From Ceratothoa steindachneri (taxonomy: Eukaryota; Arthropoda; Malacostraca; Isopoda; Cymothoidae): a stretch of DNA of 64,000 nucleotides. Position numbers and translations under genes: made by a program. The notes beneath the pieces are model-generated. The model did not search any database, was not told where the DNA came from, and worked only from the letters and a program-made list of their open reading frames with translations. Position 1 is the first letter of the stretch. Each line of letters begins with the position of its first letter. The stretch covers positions 143,180,855-143,244,854 of the forward strand of contig OZ018324.1 in the NCBI GenBank assembly GCA_963969495.1. The letters are read 5' to 3'. Positions 25,383-37,060 of the stretch are shown in pieces.

Positions 25383-26950
25383 GTAGAATGCCCTCCCCTT
25401 TTTGTTCTATTCTAAGAGTGCTAAGAGTGTCTAATATATTTTAATATCTAAATATCTTAACGAACAGAGCCGTTCCGAAACACGTAAGGATATAAAAGAA
25501 ACAACACTAATTCCCAAAATAAACTTATATTTTAACTTTAACCATTGAATACACAACATCTAAACATTTACTACAGCAATACTCTGAATATTATCATAAA
25601 CAAGAATTATCGCGAGTCTGAAGCGTAACCGCAGCGGGGCACAACTTGGTGCCATGAAATACCCTAAAGGTCAAAATGTAAGATCTCCCCCAGGAGAGTG
25701 AGAGCCAGTTTCACGTTGAATAAGAAATTGGAGACGAGTTTCTCCCAAGCTCGAAGGCTAACGAGGAGCCGATGTTTGACTTCATGGGAAAAACCGTTGG
25801 CCAAAAAAACTCTCCTGGGGCAGTCCTCAAGCCCCTCCCCCCCTTACCACTCCCCAGTGGGGTGCGAGGTATAAATGAGGAACTTTGAGGAAAATCGTGG
25901 TAGTATACGTTAGTCTTTAGGTGACGAAGTCTTCGGATCAAACCGAACTACCGAGACTGGAGAGGTAGTGTATTTGGCTCGCCAGACCAAGAAGTACCCT
26001 GCATGAGAGGCAGGGCTACCTACCTTAAGGGGCTAAGAAGAAGCTCATCCTCGAGCTAAGTCCCTGGTTATTAAACCAAACGATAAGTAAACTTTGTTAA
26101 GTTCAACTTACTCTCGTCAGAGAGACTCCTCATATCCTGATGCACCTTAAACACCAAGGGTATTCCTCGTCCTTGAGGAATTAAGAAAAGAAGAAGGAAA
26201 AGGCTCCCCCTTGAGCCATTTACTCGGTGGCCACACCGAACGTTGAGGAAATTATTCTCGCCAGAGAAACCCCCCTCCATTATACTCGCCCTTGAAGAAT
26301 ACCCTCCCCGAGTTCAGTCCTCGTCCATAAGGAAATAAGTAACGAAGAAGAACAGCTCCTCCTCGAGCTCGTTACTCGTGGTCACAACGCACTCCAAGTT
26401 AACTTGATTTAAGAACCAAGTTTGACTCACTCTCGCCCGAGAGACCACAACTGCCTAGGTGTTGCATAAGGCACCGTAATTGTTCTCATCCTTGAAGAAC
26501 CCCCCCACCAGAAGAACGTGTGGCCTCCCCAGCTGCCACCCTCGCCAAAACAACCGTGTGATTTCGCCAAGCTACATCTGGCAAGTCGGTACGCGTCGTG
26601 AGTCAATAACATTTCTGAGGCCCTTTAAACTCCACATGAGTCCGTAAGCCTAATTCTTATATTATTGTTGTGTGTAGAGGAATGTTAACCAATTTTGGTC
26701 GGAAAACTAATTTAATTAATTCTTGTTTAGGATAATATTCAGAGTATTGCTGTAATTAATATTTAGATGTTGTGTATTCAATGATTAAAGATAAAATATA
26801 AGTTTATTTCGAGATTAATGTTCGTTTCTCTTATATATACTTATGTGTTTCGGAAGGTTCTGTTCTTTAAGATATCAAGATATCGAAATATATTTCAGAC
26901 ACTCTTAGCACTCTTAGAATAAAACAAAAAGGGGGAGAATTCTACGACTC
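25380..26950. mobile_element. Foldback-like element with long TIRs and a hairpin-chain core
   Basis: The segment 25380-25610 recurs as an inverted copy at about 26715-26948, giving terminal inverted repeats of roughly 230 bp (outermost GTCGTAGAAT and ATTCTACGAC). Between them lies about 1.1 kb of non-coding sequence made of serial small hairpins in sub-repeats of about 150 bp. Examples: CCCTGC/GCAGGG 25997-26015; AGCTC/GAGCT 26042-26057; CTCTC/GAGAG 26111-26124; ATTCCTC/GAGGAAT 26162-26181; GGCTC/GAGCC 26202-26217; TCGGTG/CACCGA 26224-26239; TTCTC/GAGAA 26255-26268; AGCTC/GAGCT 26354-26369; AACTTG/CAAGTT 26401-26422; CTCTC/GAGAG 26430-26443. No transposase frame is present. Long TIRs with repetitive interiors are known in Foldback-type DNA transposons, but I cannot assign a family. 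A non-autonomous element is the simplest reading. Confidence 0.75.
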
Positions 26951-28260
26951 TTATCATAAACAAGAATTAATTAAATTAGTTTACCCACAAAAATTATTTA
27001 ATTTCTCTACACACAACAATAATATAAGAATTAGGCTTACGGACTCATCTGGGGTTTAAAGGGCCTCAGAAATGTTATTGACTCATGACGCGTGCCGACT
27101 TGTCAGATGTAGCTGTGCGAAATCACACGGTTGTTTTGGCGAGGGTGGCAGCTGGGGGATCCACACTTTCTTCTGGGAGGGGGTTCTTCAAGGACGAGAA
27201 CAAATACGGTGTTTTATGCAACACCTAGGCAGTCGTGGTCTCTCTGGCGAGAGTGAGTCGAACTTGGTTCTTAAATCAAGTTAACTTGGAGTGTCGTGTG
27301 ACCACCGAGTAACAAGCTCGAGGAGGAGCTTTTCTCCTTCGTTACTTATTTCCTTATGGACGAGGACTGAACTTGGAGAGGGTCTTCTTCAAGGGTGACG
27401 ATAGATGAGGGGGGTTTCTCTGACGCAAATAAGTTACTTAAAGTTCGGTTTAGTAACCGGGAACTAGCTCGAGGATGAGCTTTTTCTTAGTTCCAGTTTT
27501 CCTCAAGGGCGAGTATAACGGAAGGGGATTTCTCTGACGAGAATAATTTGAACTTGGTTTCTCACCAAGTTAACTTAGAAGTTCGGTGTGGCCACCGAGT
27601 AACTGGCTCGAGGGGGGAACCTTTTCCTTCTTCTTTTCTTAATTCCTCAAGGACGAGGAATACCCCTGGTGTTTAAGGTGCACCAGGATATGAGGAGTCT
27701 CTCTGGAGAGAGTAAGTTGAACTTAACAAAGTTAACTTATCGTTTGGTTTGATAACCCGGGACTAGCTCGAGGATGAACTTCTTCTTAGCCCCTTAAGGT
27801 AGGTAGCCCTGCCTTTCTTGCAGGGTACTTCTTGGCCGGCGAGTCAAGTACACTACCTCTCCAGTCTCGGTAGTTCGGTTTGATACGAAGACTTCGTCAC
27901 CTAGAGACTGACGTATACTACCTCGATTTTCCTCAGAGTTCCTCATTTATACCTCGTCACCCCACTGGGGAAGTGGTAATGGGGGGATGGGCTTGAGGAC
28001 GGCCCCAGGAGAGTTATTTTTCCAAACGGTTTTTCCCACGAAGTCAAACATCGGCTCCTTGTTTGCCTTCGAGATTGGGAGAAACACGTCTCCAATTTCT
28101 TATTTGACGTGAAACTGGATCTCACTCTCCTGGGGGAGATCTTACATTTTGACCTTTAGGTCTTTTATGGCACCGAGTTGAGCGACGCTCTGGTCAGCTC
28201 TTGGCCCACCGATGCCTGGGGCGGATGCCTTTGCGGTAACCACCTTGTGACTGCACCAAG
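26951..28260. mobile_element. Second, inverted and truncated copy of the hairpin-chain element
   Basis: This is the reverse complement of 25590-26715. It starts with CATAAACAAGAATT, the inner edge of the TIR, and ends near 28240-28260 without a right TIR. It has four hairpin units where the first copy has three: AGCTC or GGCTC stems start at 27315, 27466, 27605 and 27765, spaced 139-160 bp. Stem pairs kept here include AGCTC/GAGCT at 27315 and 27466, and the 7-bp CCTGGTG/CACCAGG near 27666-27688, which is broken in the first copy. The two copies therefore differ in unit number and in which stems are intact. Confidence 0.75.
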
Positions 28261-28300
28261 AGTGAACGGGGGGAGGGGGAGGGAAAGTGACGATTCCCCT

Positions 28301-28303
<3 letters not shown>

Positions 28304-28344
<41 letters not shown>

Positions 28345-28351
28345 TAGATAT
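28304..28351. repeat. (TA)n microsatellite
   Basis: A TA tract of nearly 50 bp, with a short TAGA end, lies just outside the right end of the hairpin-chain block. It mirrors the (TA)n tract at its left end. Confidence 0.97.
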
Positions 28352-28808
28352 ACCCGTTTTAATTAATCTCAATGTTAATAGATTTGCATACAAACCTAAT
28401 TCTTGTTCAATTTATTAGGTAGAAGATGAGCATGTCTTTCCTCGAAACGTAGGCAGCGAAAATAAAGATATTGATTACTGTCATTTTCATTACAGTGGTC
28501 TGCGTCAAAAATGTACCTTGGGTTTTCCGTAGTGTTCCTTAATAGAATTGACCTCCTAAATCCGAATCTGGCATCCGTTTTTCTCTATCAGGTGAAGTTT
28601 TTGCGATAAAGGGGTGATAATAATTTTATAGTTTATACATGTCCTATATTACACCAAAATTTCAATAGTTTTTGCACTACTGTATTTGCAGTATTTTGTG
28701 TACATTTGAAGTAATTATATTAATAAGTTTATATTTTTGCAGGTTAGAAATTGCTTAGCATGATAATAGTTAGAATAATAATGATAATAATCGTGGGTTG
28801 AGTTAAAA
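28352..28808. other. Spacer and upstream region of the Cys-rich family copy
   Basis: No coding motif. A T-rich tract followed by AG at 28741-28742 sits 66 bp before the first ATG of the Cys-rich pseudogene and could be a 5' UTR splice acceptor. A similar acceptor precedes the second copy at 59.4 kb. Confidence 0.4.
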
Positions 28809-31050
28809 ATGAACAGAAAATGTAAGAATAGCTCCGACAGATTTTGCTATGTTTGCGGCAATGTGACTTTTTCCGAGCAGCAATGTACAATCTCTCCTGT
28901 AATTAAATATTCGTATCATGCATAATTTGGAGTAAAGATAGGAGATCAAGATCAAAGTGTTGCACCACATATCTGCTGCAAGCGTTGCTACATACGTTCA
29001 AGACGCTGGAGCCAGGCCGAACAGAAGTCTCTCTCTTTTGGTGTTCCCATGGTGTGGAGAGAGGGCAAAGACCACACTACGGACTGCTATTTTTGCATGA
29101 CAAATTTTAAAGGTTAGCATTGTATCAAGTATTTAAGCTTTCTGTATCATACTGGCTCCTGAAAATGTCATTATTATGAATATAATTAGCATAAAATTAA
29201 AAACTAACATAGTTCACTTCAGCATGAACATAACTTTTACTACACTTTTACGGACTATCTGCAACTCCAAATCAATTCCTTTATGTAATATGCAATTATA
29301 TTTTCCACACGTATAAATAAGAAGAATAAACATAGTGTAGCATATCCGGTTGTTTCTTCTGCCATCAAACCCCTTTGCCATGGACCAGGAATTCCTATAC
29401 CTTCTCCCCCTGAACATATAGAGGTCCATGAAGAGATTAATATGGAAGTTGATCAATATTATGACACATCTGAGTCTTATCAGGTTTCCACACATGATAT
29501 GGTCGCAAGACCATTCACTCAAATTCCTTAAAATGACCTGACCTAGGATCTGGGGTTTTCAAAGGAGAATGCACAACTTCTTGGCTCTCGACTTTGTTAA
29601 AGTAATCTTTTCGCTTAAAGAAACAACATTTTGGGGGGTACAGAAATAGAGAACAAGAGTTTCTAAGCTATTTTTTACATCATTCTTTTAGCTCTATATT
29701 ATACTGCGCCCATATTAAAGGATCTTTTAAGGCCCTGGGAATTCCCTACAACCCATTAGAATAGAGCCTTATCATAGAATCCTACACTAGAAGTTTAAAA
29801 GCTGTGTTACTGAATATTATTTACAAGATAGCTTCCGTTCATATAGGCTATTCAATCCAACTTACTGAAAATTAGGAAAATATGAAAAGATTGCTGGATG
29901 ACTTAAATTACGTTACATACAATTGGAGTATATCTGGTGACTTAAAGGTAAGATCATTTTACACTTGGCTTTTCTAAGATCTTTGGTATTGACATTTTCA
30001 TTTTTAATTGTTAATACTTGTCAAGAATGCAAAACTGGAAACCATGAGTCATTTTTAAAGTGTTTGCCTATAGGTTAATTCAACATAACTCAATAAACTC
30101 AAAGTAAGATGTACATATATCCAATTAGTTCAAAACTTTGATTTAATGCATCGGCATACAACATTTTTCAGTGCATATTCATATTCTTATTGTTTTAAGA
30201 AATATTACTTTGAATTTGTTTTTAGAAATATTACACTTTGAATTTACATACCCTGCTAAATTTCTCTTCAGGTAGTGTCTCTTATACTTGGGATGCAAAC
30301 AGGCTACACTAAGCATTCCTGTTTCCTATGTTTATGGGACAGTCGTGCAGATAGTATGCACTATGAGAAGAAGATTTGTTTTCCACGAGAAGCATTTAGA
30401 ATTGGATCAAAAAATGTGATAGCTGAAACTTTAGGGCCTCCTTACAAAATACTGCTTCCTCCACTCCATATAAAACTCGGCATAATGAAAGCTTATGTCG
30501 AAACCCTTAACAAAGAAGTCCAAGCTTTTAAATTTCTTCTTCAAAAATTTCCACAAATCAGTGACACTAAGCTCCATGCGGGAATTTTTGATGGACCTCA
30601 GATCAGAAACTTGATGAGAGATCAGCAGCTTGAGGCATCAATGACGGAGATAGAAAAAGATGCCTGGAAAGCTTTGAAAGCTCTAATTACCAATGTCCTA
30701 GGCAATAAAAGAAGCCCGGAATATGTTGCCATGGTCAATCAGCTCTTAACGAGTCTCAAACATTTGGGAGCTCGAATGTCTATAAAGATACAATTTTAAC
30801 AGTCCCATCTAGAATATTTTCCCGACAACTGCAACGATTACACTGAAGATCAGGGGGAAAGATTCCTCCAGGAAATAAAACAATGGAATCTAGGTACCAG
30901 GGTAAATGGGGAGTAAACATGCTTGCTGACTACTATTGGTGTTTGAAGCGTGATGCACCAGATGAGAGGCACAACGAAAATCGTCAAGGACGTCTTTTCT
31001 TGGAAATTATAATTATTTTCTTTATTATGTTGCATTGTTTAATTTTTTTT
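28809..31050 (+). pseudogene. Intron-containing pseudogene of a Cys-rich multi-copy arthropod family
   Basis: Three exons are readable. Exon 1 (28809-29112) carries zinc-binding-like clusters: FCYVCGNVTF, then HICCKRC, then FGVPMVWREGKDHTTDCYFC, with one stop after about codon 36. It ends AAAG before a GT donor at 29113. Exon 2 (29341-29947) includes YPVVSSAIKPLCHGPGIPIP and LGFSKENAQLLGSRL and has several stops. It ends ISGDLK before GTAAGA. The intron 29948-30271 ends CTCTTCAG. Exon 3 (30272 to about 31050) reads VVSLILGMQTGYTKHSCFLC, then LLPPLHIKLGIMKAYV and NMLADYYWCLKRDAP. It has one stop at 30797 and a frameshift near 30880. From memory, similar proteins of unknown function are abundant in arthropods and some cnidarians. 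Retained introns argue against a retrocopy. Function is unknown; a role in nucleic-acid binding is only inferred from the Cys clusters. Confidence 0.85.
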
Positions 31051-31310
31051 TATTAAAAGGATTATAGTTTACATACCTTTCTCTATTATTAGATAGAGAA
31101 AGGTCTTTGAAAATTTTTGCCTGGAAAAATGAGGTAATCTCAATGAAAATGGTGTATACTCTTGTGAGAAAATCTGCCCTGATTAAACAAAAATACATTC
31201 TTTTTTGAGCTTAGGAAGTTTGATTCATTAAGAAACCACAAATATATCCTGAGGAACATAATTTTCTTTTTCAAACGCAGGCCTGTATTTTCATTTTATC
31301 ATTACTCCGG
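31051..31310. other. Spacer after the Cys-rich pseudogene
   Basis: AT-rich sequence without motif between the end of the readable pseudogene and the (TA)n tract. Confidence 0.5.
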
Positions 31311-31311
31311 A

Positions 31312-31402
<91 letters not shown>
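31311..31402. repeat. (TA)n microsatellite
   Basis: About 90 bp of almost pure TA repeat. The 64-codon minus frame running through it is a by-product of the repeat. Confidence 0.98.
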
Positions 31403-31405
<3 letters not shown>

Positions 31406-34400
31406 CTTAAAGATACTGAAAACGTGTTTCCTTTGATCTTTTTTCTGCCTACATTTCTTTCTCACATTTCACACCATTCTTCCCTTCATTCAAAGACAAT
31501 TTCAGTTACTTTCGACCGAGTCAAATCCTTTTATCTCTCGCAAAACTTCCCTCGGGCAATTTTCTCTTTAATTACAAAGAGCTTTGGTGTTTTCTTAGAG
31601 CAGCCATTTTTCTTCGCGCTCCTCCCCTCCTCCTGCCACACACTTTAAGACTAAAAGAATCCCCAAACCCATCTCAGCTGTGAGCGAAATTTGTTCAGAA
31701 GCAAAGGATCAAGAAATACAATGGAGGTGAAATAATTGACGACGATGCATTAATGTTCATATTTAGTTTACTTAATTGGAGCAACAGTCCCTCTGCATTC
31801 GTAGAAGTCCACCTACTGGATAAAGAAATTCACTTAAAGAACATGATGAAAAATTTTAGCAATCCTGCGGTTAGTTTCCACCAGGAGATGTATAAACATA
31901 GAGGGCAGTATTATTGTGCTTAGCAATAGAAGGTCAGTGGGGAATCCTTAGTCATCCACTTATAGAGCAATGGTAGGAGAGAGGCCTGTATAGCCCTCAG
32001 TCGGGGTCAGCTTTGTCTCTAAAAGCTGCGTTGATGTAGTTTTCTAATTTGTGAGCGTGGAACCCGTGTGCGCTCTTCTCAGATGGTATGGTTTTTCATA
32101 GGAAAGGATAATGCTTCAACTAGAAATGTTTTCCCAAATATGTCAGTCTCCTAACGGCTCAGGTTGATAAGATGGCTCTTATTCCTCCGGTAGAGGGCAA
32201 TAGACATCCAGACTGTGAGACAGTTTTCTCTGGGAATGGGGCAGCTTGGTGGGGAAGGGGGAGCACGTCGCTCCTCTTCCAAAAGAAAAATATGAAAAAA
32301 ATTACGAAAGTTTGTGATACTTTTGCTTTCGAAAGTCCTCCAGTAAAAATGTTTCCCTGCCAACCACGAGGGAATCGAGTCCTAGCCGGAAAACTATGGC
32401 CTCAGAATCACTTTTATGGAAATGATGAAGAGTCGAAAGGGTGTCTGGAAGGGAAGGAGTGCTCTAGTCACACCCCTACCTTTTCATAAATTTCGTTATG
32501 GCATGAGATCTGGATGGTACCGTTATCTTGTGTGCCATTCTTAATATTATTGCCTTGCTCCCTTTACGGTCATACTAATATATCGTGTATACCTGCATAT
32601 TTGGTTTATCTGCAGATCTATTATATATGGCTTAACCTTAGCATGATAAAAATGTTTGAAGCAAGGCGAAATGTGTTCATTTTCCCGAGATTAATTATAC
32701 ACTACTTCTCACAATCAATGTGAGTCGTATATGTTGGAAAAGGTGTCTTGGCCATTCAGGTTGTGAATCTAGTTTTATTTCCTTAAGACTATTAAACCGA
32801 TTATCCTTGGCTTCCACCCTATATCTTCGAAGACATTAGCTCCCTCGCCAATTGGGAACCATTCTGTGTGTTCTGTCTCACCATGGCACAATTCTCAGGA
32901 TTTTTTTTAGGAAAACGAGCTCCTACTTTGCCTCACTTTAAACCATGCTTCCCACTCACAGATATGCAGTCGCTTCAAAAGAATTGAAGTGACCGCGTGC
33001 GCCTTCATCTAGTATTTAAAATCACTCAAATCAAACCCTCTTTATTTCATGGTGAAACTAACTCCAGAGCTCCTAAAGTCTTACCTCCCAAAATGGTAAA
33101 ATAAAAAAAAATCGGAATATCGGGCCTTTCTTCAAGAGGATGGAACCTTGTCACGAAATTTAAACTGTTAGAATATCGTTTTGAGGCATTAAGAGAGAAA
33201 GGATAGAATACTACGCCAGCCACCTTCCAGTAATCTATCAAAAGCTGCATTCCACTATTGTTCGTCACCTATAAAATGACCCCGAGAGCGGCGTCCATAG
33301 AGTTCCTGAAACTTTTTGCCTCTAATGAAATTGCCGTGAACTCAAGGCTAATTATTATTATTATGAAAAATAAAATTGTTTTATTTGTAAGGCTAGTTTA
33401 CAAAGGTTTACGCGACCTTGACTAGGAGACGTTATTTCTTAATGCTGGTGATTATCGCTATTTTTAGAGTAATATGTTTAGTAACAGGTTCCCTGTACCG
33501 TCATGGGCAAAAGTTTTGGGACTAATATATATTTTTTCCTTCGTTTTTAAAATTCACATGTTAGGAATAATTATTAAAATATTTAAATATTGCAGGTTTA
33601 TTACAAAGTCAGCCTTTCTAAAATAATAAGAAAAACTGCATCCATTCGCTAACACTAAAATCGTATTCTGGTCCTGTTTCTGTAATAGATGTAATTCTGA
33701 TATATTTCCTAATATTAGTGTTCTCAAATGCAATGAGATAGTTGATAAAGATATTGGATCGAGGAAACCGATCTTAATGATCATTAAAGTGTTAAAAAGG
33801 ACAGATTTCTCTCATGTGAAGGAATCTATTATATGACCAATTGCCTGAGATGAGCACTAAGCTAGCGTCCTGGTAAGGTCAAAGCCCAAGGATCAGGTTG
33901 CCTGCAGTGCCATGCTTGCTCACGATTAGAAAGAGGCAAGAGTGAACGCTTCCGCACATACAGTAAGGCGAAGACTTTTCCACAAAGGCCACCATTCCGA
34001 GGGGGCTGCGAAATAACATCATCTCACCAAGAAGAACCTTACGGAGGTTATCAACTAAATATGGAATAGGCTCTGATGAAGCACCTTTAGGCTTCTTTGA
34101 GGCTTTTGAAAGATTCTTCTACATGAGAAAAAACGTAGAAATGATATGAAATTAAATTTAATAAACAATGTACGACAATAAACAAATGGGCCTCATTCGA
34201 CCTCACAGGAATGGTCAAAGAGAGAGAAAGACTATGTCCGTTAATCTTTAGTAGTCTCCGCAGCCACATCATTGAGAACTAAGTAGGTTCCATGTAATAT
34301 AGGTACAGTGGGTAGGAGCTATAGGAAGAGTAATAAGAAAGTTTAAGGATAGGACAGCGAGGAAATATAGTAAAAGACAACAAAATGAACATTCTTAGCT

Positions 34401-34959
34401 CGTGCTGTTTATCGTAGCGCTTGTGGCACGTATCAATTGCGGGTCCCGTGTGTCAAATAATGATATAAATATCCTATAACAAAATGCAACGTTTGATTAG
34501 TTCTATTAATTTTCTCATACAAAATTTTAACAATGCCTATAATTTTAGTCTAGGAAAAATGACATCTATTTTTAAAGAAATACATTTGTCAATTAAAATT
34601 TAAAATTGGCTTCATTAAGAAATAAATATCAAGTCTTCGCTAGAATAAAAGGTCCAGTTCTAATGTAATAATTGCGTTTCTAGAAATATTTCAAAAATTT
34701 ATATGCATTTAGACTTTCAAAAATTTTAATTTGGCACAGGATTCGTTTCGTTTGATCCCATTGACACATACTACATCAGGTCCTGAGTTAAGATTCTCTA
34801 TGATTTTGTCTGCCTTACTTAGAATTGGATGATGAAGGGAAACTTTTGCTTCTAAAGGTTAGGAAAGGTATTCGATCATGTGATGACTGCCTCATGATAT
34901 ATATTCAACAAATTTGGGGCAGGTTGTCTTCACGACACGTGTAGTCGATCTTCCTCGAA
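31403..34959. other. 3.5 kb without recognised genes
   Basis: Frames examined and not recognised: 31424-31648 (+), 32172-32489 (+, 105 codons), 33047-33268 (-), 33554-33784 (-). The 32.17-32.49 kb frame is the longest but shows no domain and lies in a mildly GC-richer patch. The 33.8-34.3 kb stretch is also less AT-rich than average and contains no identifiable RNA gene. No tandem or inverted repeat of note. Confidence 0.45.
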
Positions 34960-35460
34960 GAACCCGCTTGTGGATTTGAAAAAAAACCCATGCGAACTCG
35001 GAAACGCCCACAGGCTTTCGTCACTATGTCCTACTTCAGGACCTTGAAGGGCCTGGTAGTCGCGGTTTTCAGCTCGTCCTTCATGTTGCAGCTGTATGTC
35101 TTGGTCCCCAATCCAGGCTGGACCACACGAAGAAATCGAGGGGATTGTATTGAAGCAAGTTGTGAGGCCAAATGTCAGGTGCTGCCTGATCGAAGAAATT
35201 TTCCAACTGCAAGGCCTGGGTCTTATGGCTGATGTAGCAAAGCGCATATTCTTTCTTCCACAAGTAACACCTCCCTGCATCTATCCGTTCGATTTAGTGC
35301 TTAATCATCTTGTTTAAAACCCAGATGTAGTCGTCGGTGTTCACCCTGAGGCCGTCAAAGAAGAAGTAAGCTGGCATGATGTCACCTTTACTGTTGAGCA
35401 CAACAAAGTGCATGTCTATCGCCGAAAATTTCAGAGCTTTTCTACCATCCTTGTGATTAC
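34960..35460 (-). pseudogene. Mariner-type transposase relic, DD37D-like spacing
   Basis: Minus-strand frames read SKGDIMPAYFFFDGLRVNTD and then YIWVLNKMIKH (35290-35400). KKEYALCYISHKTQAL follows, in place of the 'QQDSAPxH' block. Then comes PDIWPHNLLQYNPLDFFVW (about 35130-35185), equivalent to 'PxxWPPxSPDLNPLDYxVW'. VTKACGRFRTRM follows near 35005. These are the catalytic core and C-terminus of a Tc1/mariner-superfamily DDE transposase. Counting from the decayed second Asp (now Glu in KKEY) to the Asp of NPLD gives 37 residues between them, as in DD37D elements. The catalytic change and frameshifts make it inactive. The N-terminal helix-turn-helix is not seen. Confidence 0.83.
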
Positions 35461-36179
35461 GTTGAGAAAAATTGGAAGATTGAAAGATTGAAAGATTGAG
35501 GAAGATTTAAATCTACTTGTTTGTCATTCCTGTTCGGATTCAAAAAAGGATTCCCTGCCTCTTCCACAAATTTGGTAGTTGAATATTTTCAAGTGAAGTA
35601 TTTTTTAAAAAACAAACAAACTTAAGAATGGTTATTGTTTTTAAGAAGAAAAGGATGAACACTGAAGCATGAAAAAATGCATAAAATTTGTAGCTAAAAT
35701 TCCGAACGAATATCTTCCTCACCATATGTTTTTTCAGATACCGTATGTTTATCAGGTCAGCCGGAAGCGTTTTCAACTTCATTATTTTACCTTAACTTTT
35801 AATTATATGTTTAAGATTCGTTGAAAGTAGCGTTGATGATAATGAATTCCATAATCAAACCCCCCATACTTAATATATTTAAACATTTTATACACTCACT
35901 AACTCATGCAAATATTGAAACATCTTATTAGTCCATTAACTGTGAATTGCTGTCTCCTATTCAAAATAAAATTACTTATTTAGGTTTGAGTAGCAAATTT
36001 AGCACTGTGCTCCAATCATGGTTTGTTCATTTATTTTGTATTATAGGCCTAAGAAGATGACCGTATTGTGTACGAAAGTTCGGGGGTAAATATAAATGAA
36101 TTAGCGAGCTATTTTTCCTTTATTGAATTTCTGATAAGTAAAGCAATAAATTTAGGTTACCAGGAAGCAATCTAATAGC
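35461..36179. other. Spacer with a short AAGATTGA-type repeat
   Basis: A short tandem repeat with a 9-bp period (GAAGATTGAAAGATTGAAAG onward) lies at about 35471-35500. The rest is AT-rich with no recognised gene; the minus frame 35540-35782 has no motif. Confidence 0.5.
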
Positions 36180-36260
36180 TCTCTCTTTCTTTCTCTCTTT
36201 CTCACTCTCTTTCTCTCTCTCTCTTCTCTCTCTCAATATATATATATATATATATATAGT
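36180..36260. repeat. Compound CT-rich and (TA)n microsatellite
   Basis: A polypyrimidine tract of CT/TTTC repeats (36180-36233) runs directly into a short (TA)n tract ending near 36259. Confidence 0.95.
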
Positions 36261-36479
36261 AAACTCCCTAATGATTCAGACATTTAGGTTTCCTGCACAA
36301 AATATACAGTAGTTTCAAACCAAAAAAAAGGTAAGTAATGCATAATAAATTTTAGATATAAAATAAACTTGACTATAATTTGTTCATGTAAGGGTAGATA
36401 AAAATGCAAATTAATTAATCAAAATTAACTAAACAGATAACGCAACAAAGTTAAATAGCACTTAATCCTGATCCAGGGA

Positions 36480-37060
36480 ATTCTTCACTAACTTTGCTTT
36501 GTTTCAAGGTGCATTATTCTGCAGAAAAATAGCAGCACGTCGCAGAAGCAGCTTTCACAAGTTCGTTGTACACTTAAGCGTTCACTCTTGTCATGCGAGA
36601 AGACAAGTTAACTAGTACATTCCGCTCAAATTCTTGCCCTCTCCGTAACACTTCCTACACCAAATTTGACGCTGGTCTTGAGGCAGTTCTAAGATAAGAT
36701 TTTGCAAGGTTTTTGACAGACAAACCTTCTGCCATCTGACCTAACAAATTGTACTTCGATTCATGATTCAAGAGTACTTTTGACCTTTAGTCTTCGTTCC
36801 AAAGAACGTGTTTAGTGCCAAGGATAATCTAGCTTTCGTGATCTTAGGGCTGATCATTGAAATAACTCCGAGTGTGCAAGTTTTTTTAAGATTTATCCGT
36901 TAGGCAGCGGGATAGTGTCTTTCTGAAGACAGTAATGCTAATGGTTTCTTCGAATACTCAGGAAATCCTCCCTGCTAACTTATATCCTTCCTTTTTTGAG
37001 ATACTGGTGATTTCTTGGTCATTTCTTTTGCGGTTTCTCTAAGCCTACCAGTATAAATTC
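36480..37060 (-). pseudogene. Tc1-like transposase relic, N-terminal and central part
   Basis: On the minus strand, TISITVFRKTL (about 36930-36960) resembles the second helix-turn-helix of Tc1 transposases. ITKARLSLAL follows near 36840. HESKYNLLGQMAE in one frame and FVRSDGRRFVCQKP in another (36700-36765) correspond to 'SDESKYNLFGSDGRRFV', the region after the first catalytic Asp. SVKFGVGSVT (about 36645-36675) corresponds to 'TVKFGGGSVMVWG'. The second and third catalytic blocks cannot be read below 36600. Frames alternate every 30-60 bases, so it is an old dead copy. It differs in sequence from the other Tc1/mariner relics in the window. Confidence 0.75.

Noticed and set aside
25380..28260. 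CRISPR array or bacterial repeat
   Set aside because: Repeats are inverted hairpin units of variable spacing in eukaryotic transposon-rich DNA, without uniform spacers or cas genes.
32172..32489. 105-codon plus-strand frame as a host exon
   Set aside because: No recognised domain and an opposing frame of similar quality on the other strand; evidence is insufficient.
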